Notes: generated by a model from the letters alone, not told the origin. DNA of 7,911 nt from Flavobacteriaceae bacterium (GCA_014763515.1 JACXVH010000061.1:1-7911), one strand, 5' to 3'; counted from the stretch's first letter, positions 1-5,899 are shown. Numbers and translations are program-made.

Positions 1-335
1 GTAATTTCACCTGCTTCATTTTTTGAAATATCAAAATCTGTAACCACCCAATAATATCTTCCTGATTTTGCTAAATTTTTTACAATTGCGTGAAAGTTAT
101 TTCCTTGTTTTAAGTTATCCCATAAAACTTTGAAAACTACTTTTGGCATATCTGGATGTCTAATAATATTGTGAGGTTTTCCAACTAATTCATAGTCTTC
201 GTAACCACAAACATCTACAAATACATCATTTGCATATTCAATTGTTCCAAATTTATCAGTTTTACTCATAATAGTTTTAGACTTGTCCCAAACTACTTCT
301 TTGTCAATAATCGTTGGTGTATTTTTCACTTCCAT
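1..335 (-). CDS. Aer-like PAS domain sensor protein (partial, C-terminus beyond window)
   Basis: The reading frame starts at an ATG (complement of 333-335) and stays open for 111 codons to the left edge, so the C-terminus is missing. The visible part is a single PAS domain of the Aer/redox type: YANDVF at residues 34-39, GYEDYELVGKPHN at 44-56, IRHPDMP at 58-64, IVKNLAKSGRYYWV at 84-97. In E. coli Aer the Asn of ANDTF and the RHPDMP segment line the FAD pocket, and these positions (N36, R59, H60, D62) are kept here, so FAD-based redox or oxygen sensing is a reasonable inference. No signal peptide or membrane segment is visible. Flavobacterial homologues are, as I recall, usually short stand-alone PAS proteins rather than chemoreceptors, but the output region cannot be seen. 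It has its own promoter and does not appear to be co-transcribed with the sigma operon upstream. Confidence 0.85.
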   Translation of the reverse strand, partial: MEVKNTPTIIDKEVVWDKSKTIMSKTDKFGTIEYANDVFVDVCGYEDYELVGKPHNIIRHPDMPKVVFKVLWDNLKQGNNFHAIVKNLAKSGRYYWVVTDFDISKNEAGEI

Positions 336-362
336 TTTTTTAAGTTTTTATCGTTACGGAAG

Positions 363-370
363 CAAAGTAA
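363..370 (-). promoter_or_regulatory. Candidate -7 promoter element of the PAS gene
   Basis: On the minus strand this reads TTACTTTG, one mismatch from the Bacteroidota -7 consensus TAnnTTTG, followed by C as is common. The expected transcription start is near 357-360, leaving a 5' UTR of about 22-25 nt before the ATG at 335. No clean TTTG -33 box is present; the AT-only palindrome at 376-391 lies in that region. The call rests on pattern and position only. Confidence 0.45.
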
Positions 371-393
371 CTCACTTTTAAAATTTTAAAACA

Positions 394-405
394 TGATATA
401 TATCA
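394..405. promoter_or_regulatory. 12-bp dyad TGATATATATCA, candidate FNR/CRP-family site
   Basis: This is a perfect 12-bp palindrome containing TGAT-N4-ATCA, the core of the FNR consensus TTGAT-N4-ATCAA, with A and G instead of T and A at the flanks. Its centre (399.5) is about 40-43 bp upstream of the start of transcription predicted for the Aer-like PAS gene, the position of class II activator sites. It also lies 5 bp beyond the stop codon of the Spy-like gene, but it is too AT-only and lacks a U-tract to be a good terminator. The core is short enough that chance occurrence in AT-rich DNA cannot be excluded. Confidence 0.35.
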
Positions 406-410
406 GGACG

Positions 411-860
411 CTAGTTTTTTTTACGTTCTTTAAATTCACGAAGTAATTTTCTATTGAATTCTTCTTCAGTTTTCTTAAGAAGTATAATCTTTTTTGCAGG
501 AATAACTTTTTGTAAGTCTTGCATAAATTTTTTCTTCAAATTATGAAGTTCGTCTTCACTATTTTCTATTTGAGAGATTAAATTTTGAGCTTCTTTTTCT
601 GAAATATTCTCCATACCACCTTCTTCGATTTTTTTTATAATCGCTTTCATTTTATTATGACGAATTTCAAATTGTTTTTCGTCGAAAGTGTTATAAATAG
701 GCCAAAATTTTTGAGCTTCATCAGTTGTGAAGTCGAGTTTTTCAGTAATATACGCTACTTTTAAAGCTTTAATTTTTTCTTTTTTCTCTTTAAATCCTTG
801 AGCAAAACTGAAGTTTGCTACAATTAAAACCATTACAATTAATATCTTTTTCATATTCAT
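411..860 (-). CDS. Spy/CpxP-like secreted helical protein of the ECF sigma operon
   Basis: This 149-aa protein begins with a clear signal peptide (hydrophobic ILIVMVLIVANFSFA, probable cleavage before Q21) and is then almost entirely charged and helical, so it should be periplasmic. LDFTTDEAQKFWPIY (42-56) and the later VIPAKKIILL (119-128) resemble the two LTxxQ-type helices of the Spy/CpxP fold, although the exact LTxxQ sequence is degenerate. There are no cysteines. Flavobacterial homologues are often named 'sensor of ECF-type sigma factor', a name that reflects gene context more than experiment. It is the last gene of the trio, 5 bp after the stop of the membrane protein gene. Two Met codons compete for the start (M1 at 860, M3 at 854); MKKILIVM looks like the more typical signal peptide start. 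Inference: a periplasmic chaperone or stress sensor feeding back on the sigma system. Confidence 0.75.
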   Translation of the reverse strand: MNMKKILIVMVLIVANFSFAQGFKEKKEKIKALKVAYITEKLDFTTDEAQKFWPIYNTFDEKQFEIRHNKMKAIIKKIEEGGMENISEKEAQNLISQIENSEDELHNLKKKFMQDLQKVIPAKKIILLKKTEEEFNRKLLREFKERKKN

Positions 861-865
861 TAAAT

Positions 866-1264
866 TTATTCGTTTAAATAGTAATCTAAATTGGGTGTAT
901 TCATTAAATAATTCTCTAGATTATCGTTGCTAAGTTCAATAACATCATCTGCTGATGCTATATTTTCTACGTCAATTTTATCTATTAAATCATAACTAGA
1001 AACTTCAATAACCAAATAGTTTTCTAGAGTTGTATCGTCAATAGAATTTATATTGTTTCTATTTGTAAATAATCCCCCAATTACCAGCAAAATTATAGCA
1101 GCAATTGAAGCAACATAAAAATATTTTCTTCTAAATATTGAAATTACTTTTGGTTCTTCATTCTCTATCTGATTCATTATTTTGTTTTCAAAATTTTCAA
1201 AATAACCATCAGGAATTTTAAAACCATTCTTTATTTTAATATCTTCTAAATTAGAATCTTTCAT
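866..1264 (-). CDS. Small single-TM protein, putative anti-sigma factor
   Basis: This 132-aa protein has an acidic N-terminal domain, one membrane segment at about residues 48-66 (FYVASIAAIILLVIGGLF), and a very acidic 65-residue C-terminal tail. RRK just before the membrane segment predicts a cytoplasmic N-terminus and a periplasmic tail. The segment FKIPDGYFENFENKIMNQI (15-33) matches the short 'F-x-x-P-x-x-YF' N-terminal motif common in Bacteroidota membrane proteins encoded next to ECF sigma factors. LENYL occurs twice in the tail (80-84, 116-120), with a related LDYYL at 126-130. It lies 30 bp downstream of the sigma gene and 5 bp upstream of the Spy-like gene. The size, topology and position suggest that it holds the sigma factor at the membrane, but I see no zinc-binding anti-sigma (ZAS) motif, so the role is inferred from context. 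Confidence 0.6.
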   Translation of the reverse strand: MKDSNLEDIKIKNGFKIPDGYFENFENKIMNQIENEEPKVISIFRRKYFYVASIAAIILLVIGGLFTNRNNINSIDDTTLENYLVIEVSSYDLIDKIDVENIASADDVIELSNDNLENYLMNTPNLDYYLNE

Positions 1265-1294
1265 GTTTATAAGATTGATTTTGTTTTAAAAGGT

Positions 1295-1837
1295 TTAATT
1301 GTTTTTTAAAAAATCTTCTATTTTTTTTACCGCTAAATGATAACTTGCTTTTAAGGCACCAACTGAAGTATTTACTATTTCAGAAATTTCTTCATACTTC
1401 AATTCTTCAAAATATTTCATATTAAAAACTAGTTGTTGTTTTTCGGGTAAAGTAGCAATTGCTTTTTGGAGTTTAATTTTTATTTCATCGCCATCAAAAT
1501 AAATATCACTTTCTAGTTTGTTAATGAGTTTTTGTTTTTGCTCTTCATTTGAAATTCCACTTTTCTTTGCTTTTTGCTGAAGAAATGTGAGCGACTCATT
1601 TGTTGCAATTCTATATAACCAAGAATAGAGTTTACTATCACCTTTAAAATTCTTAATGTTTTGGTACACTTTTATAAAGGTGTTTTGTAAAACATCATCA
1701 GTATCATCATGATCTAAAACTATATTCCGAATGTGATTATACAAAGGCCTTTGGTACAATTGCAAAAGTTTCCTAAAAGCTTCATTTTGAGTTTTAGGGT
1801 TTAATAAGGCGTTTATTAAATCTTTTTCTCCTTGCAA
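1295..1837 (-). CDS. ECF-family RNA polymerase sigma factor
   Basis: This 180-aa protein has the two-domain layout of an ECF sigma factor. Region 2 spans about residues 24-90, with DDTDDVLQNTFIKVYQNI (44-61) as the core-binding 2.2 helix and KLYSWLYRIATNESLTFL (69-86) as the -10-recognition part. A variable linker follows, then region 4 at about 122-178, with LPEKQQLVFNMKYFEELKYE (130-149) and the helix-turn-helix ISEIVNTSVGALKASYHLAVKKI. The start is TTG (complement of 1835-1837): an in-frame TAA lies two codons upstream, and the next in-frame ATG is deep in region 4, so an ATG start is not available; family members I know begin with a similar short xxEKxLI segment. It heads an operon with a single-TM protein and a Spy-like protein. 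It probably drives its own operon and envelope genes; the stimulus is unknown. Confidence 0.88.
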   Translation of the reverse strand: MQGEKDLINALLNPKTQNEAFRKLLQLYQRPLYNHIRNIVLDHDDTDDVLQNTFIKVYQNIKNFKGDSKLYSWLYRIATNESLTFLQQKAKKSGISNEEQKQKLINKLESDIYFDGDEIKIKLQKAIATLPEKQQLVFNMKYFEELKYEEISEIVNTSVGALKASYHLAVKKIEDFLKNN

Positions 1838-1860
1838 TTTTTAAACGTTTTACATTTGAC

Positions 1861-1868
1861 TAAAAATA
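1861..1868 (-). promoter_or_regulatory. Weak candidate -7 element for the sigma operon
   Basis: On the minus strand this reads TATTTTTA, one mismatch from TAnnTTTG, about 23 bp ahead of the TTG start. It shares the 81-bp divergent spacer (1838-1918) with the HAD gene promoter. No -33 box is evident, and an ECF-dependent promoter would not be expected to match this consensus, so the call is weak. Confidence 0.2.
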
Positions 1869-1893
1869 CTTAAAAAGGTTTAATTATATAATG

Positions 1894-1901
1894 TACTTTT
1901 G
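1894..1901 (+). promoter_or_regulatory. -7 promoter element of the HAD gene
   Basis: TACTTTTG is a perfect match to the Bacteroidota TAnnTTTG element, followed by C, 17 bp ahead of the ATG at 1919. The implied 5' UTR is only about 10-14 nt. The -33 region (around 1871-1875) is just A/T with no TTTG. A 10-bp AT palindrome (ATTATATAAT, 1883-1892) sits directly upstream. Confidence 0.55.
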
Positions 1902-1918
1902 CTAAAACACAACTTTAA

Positions 1919-2575
1919 ATGATACAAACTGTAATTTTCGATATGGATGGCGTAATTGTAGATACCGAACCGGTACATCATTTTGCGTATTACCAACATT
2001 TTAATGAATTAAGCATCGAAGTTTCAGATGAAATGTATCGTTCGTTTACAGGGAATTCTACACGAAATATCTTTCAGAAATTAAAAGTACAGTTTGATTT
2101 GCAGGAAGATGTGGAAGATTTAATTTTGAGAAAACGTCATTTATTTAATGAAGCTTTCGATTTGAAAGAAGATTTGTATCTAATTGAAGGTGTAGAAGAG
2201 TTAATCAAAGATTTGCATGTAAACGGAATCCAGTTAATTGTAGCTTCTTCAGCTTCTAAGGTGACGATTAATAGAGTGTTTACTCGTTTTAATTTACATC
2301 AATATTTCACACATATTGTTTCGGGTGAAGATTTTCCGAAGTCGAAACCGCATCCAGCTATTTTTGAACATGCTGCGAGTTTATCGGTTGCTCCAAAAGA
2401 AAATTGTATCGTAATTGAAGACAGCACTAACGGAATTCAAGCAGCAGTTTCAGCAGGAATTTATTGTGTGGGTTACGATAGTTTTCATTCGAAAGACCAA
2501 GATTTATCTAAAGCTAATGTTGTTATTCGACACTTTAGCGAATTGAATTTTGAGAAAGTTCGCGATTTAAACTAA
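1919..2575 (+). CDS. HAD-superfamily subfamily IA phosphatase/phosphoglucomutase-like hydrolase
   Basis: This 218-aa protein has all four HAD motifs: DMDGVIVDTE (8-17, nucleophile D8 and acid/base D10), VASSAS (109-112 region) as motif II, K143 in KSKPHP as motif III, and VIEDS (165-169, acidic E167 and D168) as motif IV. The insert between D17 and motif II is helical, as in the beta-phosphoglucomutase/phosphatase (COG0637) group with a C1-type cap. The likely substrate is a small sugar phosphate or similar phosphomonoester in the cytoplasm; the exact substrate cannot be read from the sequence. Length is typical. It is transcribed away from the sigma operon, and its stop codon overlaps by 4 bp the stop of the convergent photolyase-like gene. 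No link in function to either neighbour is evident. Confidence 0.88.
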   Translation: MIQTVIFDMDGVIVDTEPVHHFAYYQHFNELSIEVSDEMYRSFTGNSTRNIFQKLKVQFDLQEDVEDLILRKRHLFNEAFDLKEDLYLIEGVEELIKDLHVNGIQLIVASSASKVTINRVFTRFNLHQYFTHIVSGEDFPKSKPHPAIFEHAASLSVAPKENCIVIEDSTNGIQAAVSAGIYCVGYDSFHSKDQDLSKANVVIRHFSELNFEKVRDLN

Positions 2576-4032
2576 TTCATTTCTTGATCGTGTAAGGTAT
2601 GTTTCGCTAAAATGCGTTTACTATCTTTTTTAACGGATTCATTTTTTCGCATTGACCAAAAGAAATCACTGGAAAACTTTCTAGCTTCCTCTAAATTCAC
2701 AATAGGATTTGGATAATCTCTTCCAATTTGAAAGTCATACAACATTTGTTCAATTGGAGTTAATTTCCAAGGTTCGTGAATAAATTCAGCCGGAATATTT
2801 GCTAATTCTGGAACCCATTTTTTGATAAAATTTCCATCTTCATCGTGTTCGTATGAATTTTTAACTGGATTGTAAACTCGCAACGTATTTATTCCTGTTA
2901 CTCCAGCTTGCATCTGAATTTGTGGATAGTGAATTCCAGGTTCAAAATCTAAAAATTGTTGGGCCAAATGCGGACTACAATTTTGCCAAGGTTGGAACAA
3001 GTGATGCGTATAAAACGAAACCACTAATGCACGCATTCTAAAATTCAAATATCCGGTTGTATTCAAACAGCGCATGCAAGCATCAACCAACGGAACACCT
3101 GTTTTTCCAGTAATCCAAGCTTTGTGATATTTTTCGTTAACTCTTTGATTCAAATTGCGATAGCCTTTGTTTACCGCAATGAATTCCATCGAACATTCCA
3201 TTTCAAATTTCTGTATGAAATGCGCTTGCCAACGCAAACGAGATGCAAAATTGGAAATCTGACGCTTAAATTTTCCTTGCTGATGTAATTCCCAAGCTTT
3301 GGTATACACTTGTCGAATTGATAAATTTCCCCAAGCAATATAAGGTGATAAACGACTACAGCCTTTTCTGGCTAATTCTGGTTTTGAAATGTGACTACTG
3401 TAATTTTGAACACGTTCTTCAAAAAATGATTTCATGTAGCGTAACGCCGTTGGAACGCCACCTTTCTGAAAATTGGGATTGTGAACCGTTTGAATTGATG
3501 GAATTTCGAAATGATTTTCTAATTCTTCAATTTCAATGTATTTGACAAAGCTTCTAGGCGTTGGATTGAAAGGTAGGCAATCTTTATCCATAAAGTCATA
3601 CCAATCTTCTTTCCACGTTTTTCGATTTTTGATGCCACGAATAACGCCGTTAGTGATGTATTCATTCCAGATAATTCCTTTCTCTTTAAGCAATTCAGCA
3701 ACTGCCAAATCTCTATCAAAAGTCAATTGAATTCCAGTCTCTTGATGTGAATAAACGGCTCTGATGGAAATAAGTTTGGATAGTTTTTCAAAAACTGCTA
3801 CTGCTTCACCTTGAACAATTAAGATTTGCGTGTGATATTTTAAAAGTTCTTTCTGTAAAGCTTCTAACGATTGTTTTATAAAATCAAAATGACGTTGACT
3901 GTAATGATAATCTTTCATCAACGAAGGTTCAAAAATGTAAAGCAATAATGTCTTCCCAGAAGTCGACAAGGCTTCATGTAAGGCTTCATGATCGTGCAAA
4001 CGCAAATCTCTCTTGAACCAAACAATTTTCAT
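2572..4032 (-). CDS. Non-canonical photolyase/cryptochrome-family flavoprotein
   Basis: This 486-aa protein (counting from M of MKIVWFKRDLR) has a photolyase N-terminal alpha/beta domain (about 1-130) and an FAD-binding helical domain (about 195-450) with SRLSPYIAWGNLSIRQVY (226-243), WITGKTGVPLVDACMRCLN (306-324) and RVYNPVKNSYEHDEDG (385-400). A basic tail follows (about 451-486). By-eye comparison with E. coli PhrB shows major changes: only W349 of the Trp triad remains (W382 position is I372, W306 position is Q296), the flavin-N5 Asn378 position is H368, and CPD contacts E274, N341 and M345 are R265, F331 and A335; W268 (W277) and the R334/D362 salt bridge persist. It is last in the SRPBCC-photolyase operon. 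An in-frame ATG at 4092, overlapping the preceding stop as TAATG, would add 20 residues read from a low-complexity spacer; I prefer 4032. Activity (repair, other lesion, or signalling) cannot be told. Confidence 0.85.
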   Translation of the reverse strand: MKIVWFKRDLRLHDHEALHEALSTSGKTLLLYIFEPSLMKDYHYSQRHFDFIKQSLEALQKELLKYHTQILIVQGEAVAVFEKLSKLISIRAVYSHQETGIQLTFDRDLAVAELLKEKGIIWNEYITNGVIRGIKNRKTWKEDWYDFMDKDCLPFNPTPRSFVKYIEIEELENHFEIPSIQTVHNPNFQKGGVPTALRYMKSFFEERVQNYSSHISKPELARKGCSRLSPYIAWGNLSIRQVYTKAWELHQQGKFKRQISNFASRLRWQAHFIQKFEMECSMEFIAVNKGYRNLNQRVNEKYHKAWITGKTGVPLVDACMRCLNTTGYLNFRMRALVVSFYTHHLFQPWQNCSPHLAQQFLDFEPGIHYPQIQMQAGVTGINTLRVYNPVKNSYEHDEDGNFIKKWVPELANIPAEFIHEPWKLTPIEQMLYDFQIGRDYPNPIVNLEEARKFSSDFFWSMRKNESVKKDSKRILAKHTLHDQEMN

Positions 4033-4047
4033 TTTAATAGGTTTGTG

Positions 4048-4071
4048 GTTTATTGTTAGTTGTTTATTGTT
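4048..4071. repeat. Two direct copies of GTTTATTGTT in the inter-photolyase spacer
   Basis: GTTTATTGTT occurs at 4048-4057 and 4062-4071, 14 bp apart, in the 59-bp spacer between the two photolyase genes. On the coding strand this is a run of AACAATAAAC units in an A/C-rich, G-poor stretch. Low-complexity spacers of this sort are common in flavobacterial intergenic DNA. If the upstream start at 4092 were used, this stretch would encode the peptide NNKQLTINHKPIK. Confidence 0.5.
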
Positions 4072-4091
4072 TTGAACTAACCATATATTCA

Positions 4092-5378
4092 TTAACCAAC
4101 TGCTTCCTTGTAAACTTTAAGACATTTTTCTCGTGCTTCTTTATGATCTACAATAGGTTTTGGGTAATATTGAGTTTCCAATTCAGGAATCCATTTTTTA
4201 ATATATTTTAAGTCTTTATCAAACTTTTTAATTTGTTCTGTTGGATTGAAAATTCGGAAATAAGGTGCAGCATCCACTCCAGAACCTGCTGCCCATTGCC
4301 AATTTCCAACGTTACTCGCCATTTCGTAATCCAAAAGGTTTTGAGCAAAATAGGCTTCGCCCCAGCGCCAATCGATTAAAAGATGTTTACATAGAAAACT
4401 AGCAACAATCATACGAACGCGGTTATGCATGTGACCGGTTTTATTCAATTCACGCATTCCAGCATCAACAAAAGGATAACCAGTTTTTCCTTGACACCAT
4501 TTTTGAAATAAATCTTCATTGTTATCCCAAATAATGGCATCATATTTTGGTCTAAAACTTGCATTTTTTGTGTGTGGGAAATGCCATAAAATTTGCATGA
4601 AAAATTCGCGCCAAATCAATTCATTCCAAAAGGTTTCGTTCTTTTCAGCGATAGCTTTTCCAATCATTTTTCGGATAGAAACCGCTCCAAATCTGAGATA
4701 AATTCCCAAATAAGAAGTTTTATTCAAAGCAGGAAAATTTCGAGTAGCTTCGTAATTCTGAATTAAACTTTCGGAAACATCAAAAGACGTAACTTTAATT
4801 TCAGATTTTTCAAAACCAATATCAGCGAGTGATAAAAAAGGGTAGGAGTGCTGTGCTATTTTGTTCAATTTTTCTTCGGAAGGATAATGAACTAATTTTA
4901 TTTTCTTAAAATTCTCTTTCCATTTTTTCGAATAAGGTGTATAAACCACATACGGACTCCCATCATCTTTTACTACTTCGCTTTTTTCAAATATCACTTG
5001 GTCTTTTGAGGTTAAAAACGAAATTCCATTTGAAACAAATAACTGATTCATTTCCTTATCACGCTTGCGAGCATAAGGTTCGTAATCGTGATTGGTATAA
5101 ACCGAAGTGATTTTATTTTCGGAAATTAATTTGGTAAAAACTTCAATTGGTTTGCCATGAAAAACCGCTAATGATTTTCCAGCTTTATTTAATTCCGATT
5201 GAATTTTCTCTAGTTGTTCGTGGATAAAGGTTACTCGAGCATCATTTTTTGGTAATTGCGATAGAATATTTTCATCAAAAATAAAAATAGGTAAGACTTC
5301 TTCATTACTATTTAAAGCATGAAAAAATCCTACGTTGTCATCTACTCTTAAATCGCGTCTAAACCAAAAGATGTTCAT
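4092..5378 (-). CDS. phrB: Class I CPD photolyase (deoxyribodipyrimidine photo-lyase)
   Basis: This 428-aa cytoplasmic enzyme uses FADH- and light to split cyclobutane pyrimidine dimers. From M of MNIFWFRRDLR it has the Rossmann-like antenna domain (about 1-130), a linker, and the FAD domain (about 200-420). Residues matching E. coli PhrB are intact by eye: E253 and W256 (E274, W277), N319 and M323 (N341, M345), N356 next to flavin N5 (N378), and the Trp triad W284, W337, W360 (W306, W359, W382). NWQWAAGSGVDAAPYFRIFN (359-378) is diagnostic. The antenna cofactor cannot be assigned. I place the start at 5378, because the DLR motif then sits where family members have it; this leaves 1 bp after the SRPBCC stop (TAA-C-ATG), implying translational coupling. 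An ATG at 5405 would add nine residues and overlap that gene. It is second in the three-gene operon. Confidence 0.95.
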   Translation of the reverse strand: MNIFWFRRDLRVDDNVGFFHALNSNEEVLPIFIFDENILSQLPKNDARVTFIHEQLEKIQSELNKAGKSLAVFHGKPIEVFTKLISENKITSVYTNHDYEPYARKRDKEMNQLFVSNGISFLTSKDQVIFEKSEVVKDDGSPYVVYTPYSKKWKENFKKIKLVHYPSEEKLNKIAQHSYPFLSLADIGFEKSEIKVTSFDVSESLIQNYEATRNFPALNKTSYLGIYLRFGAVSIRKMIGKAIAEKNETFWNELIWREFFMQILWHFPHTKNASFRPKYDAIIWDNNEDLFQKWCQGKTGYPFVDAGMRELNKTGHMHNRVRMIVASFLCKHLLIDWRWGEAYFAQNLLDYEMASNVGNWQWAAGSGVDAAPYFRIFNPTEQIKKFDKDLKYIKKWIPELETQYYPKPIVDHKEAREKCLKVYKEAVG

Positions 5379-5379
5379 G

Positions 5380-5844
5380 TTATTTAAATTCTCCAAATAA
5401 TTCAATTAATTTTTTTCTTCTGTACTCAAATATTTCATTCAATTTAGGTTTTACTAAGAAAGGATGAACTAATTCACCTAAAATTCCCATTGGTACTTTA
5501 TAATCTACAATATCTTCCATTTCTACGCCACCAGGAATTTCTTTAATAAAATGCTTGTGATGCCATAAAGAATAGGGGCCAAAACGCTGTTCATCTACAA
5601 AATATTGTTTGTCTACTACGTGAGTGATTTCGGTAACCCATTTCGTTGGAATTCCTAAAACTGGCGTAACTATATATTGAATAATTTGCCCCGGATACAT
5701 CGGTCTATCAGCTCCAGAAAGAATTTTGAATCCCATGTAATCGGGAGTGATGAGTTGTAGATTCTTTGGATCCGATAAAAGTTCCCAAGCTTTCTCAATT
5801 GATATTGGTAAATTTTGTTTGGTATGTAGCGTGTAGATTTTCAT
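5380..5844 (-). CDS. SRPBCC (START-like) ligand-binding protein
   Basis: This 154-aa soluble protein looks like the helix-grip SRPBCC fold: an opening beta strand and SIEKAWELLSDPKNLQLITP (15-34), the segment typical of polyketide-cyclase/dehydrase-like members, followed by beta strands (VTEITHVVDKQYFVDEQRFG, 70-89), WHHKHFIKEIPGGVEMEDIV (94-113), and a long C-terminal helix (about 131-151). There is no signal peptide or membrane segment. The fold binds hydrophobic ligands; the ligand here is unknown. It is first in the operon with two photolyase-family genes, 1 bp ahead of the CPD photolyase start, and from general knowledge SRPBCC proteins of this kind often accompany photolyases and light-induced genes in Bacteroidota and Proteobacteria. 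A cofactor or pigment-precursor binding role is a guess from context. Confidence 0.8.
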   Translation of the reverse strand: MKIYTLHTKQNLPISIEKAWELLSDPKNLQLITPDYMGFKILSGADRPMYPGQIIQYIVTPVLGIPTKWVTEITHVVDKQYFVDEQRFGPYSLWHHKHFIKEIPGGVEMEDIVDYKVPMGILGELVHPFLVKPKLNEIFEYRRKKLIELFGEFK

Positions 5845-5855
5845 TTTGAATGAAA

Positions 5856-5899
5856 TTTATTTTGTTTAACAAAATTAGTAAAATATTAAACAAAATAAA
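5856..5899 (-). promoter_or_regulatory. Promoter and candidate operator of the photolyase operon
   Basis: The minus strand holds TAATTTTG (5870-5877), a perfect TAnnTTTG -7 element, predicting transcription from about 5866 and a 5' UTR near 22 nt. A 17-bp perfect palindrome ATTTTGTT-T-AACAAAAT (5859-5875, plus-strand reading) covers the -7 element and start point. In addition, 5856-5869 and 5886-5899 form a 14-bp perfect inverted repeat (TTTATTTTGTTTAA and its complement) with a 16-bp spacer, so a second, degenerate copy of the palindrome half lies over the -20 to -33 region. A TTTG is present inside the upstream copy but only 13 bp from the -7 element, shorter than usual. Such an arrangement suits a dimeric repressor or an activator that rearranges the promoter, as MerR-family light regulators do. 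The regulator is not in this window. Confidence 0.6.

Noticed and set aside
376..391. 16-bp palindrome TTTTAAAATTTTAAAA
   Set aside because: Made only of A and T runs in AT-rich intergenic DNA; it is too low in complexity to claim an operator or terminator, although it does occupy the -33 region of the PAS gene.
1843..1850. AAACGTTT palindrome in the sigma-operon leader
   Set aside because: Eight bases only; it could be a regulator site but is too short to support from one sequence.
3318..3730. Short open frames on the plus strand and an alternative minus-strand frame inside the second photolyase-like gene
   Set aside because: They lie wholly within a strongly conserved coding region in another frame, have no recognisable domain and no start signals.
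4048..4071. Direct repeats considered as the start of a CRISPR array or a mobile-element end
   Set aside because: Only two 10-bp units 14 bp apart, no spacers, no transposase and no target duplication.
4519..4701. 60-codon plus-strand open frame inside the CPD photolyase
   Set aside because: Antisense shadow of conserved FAD-domain codons.
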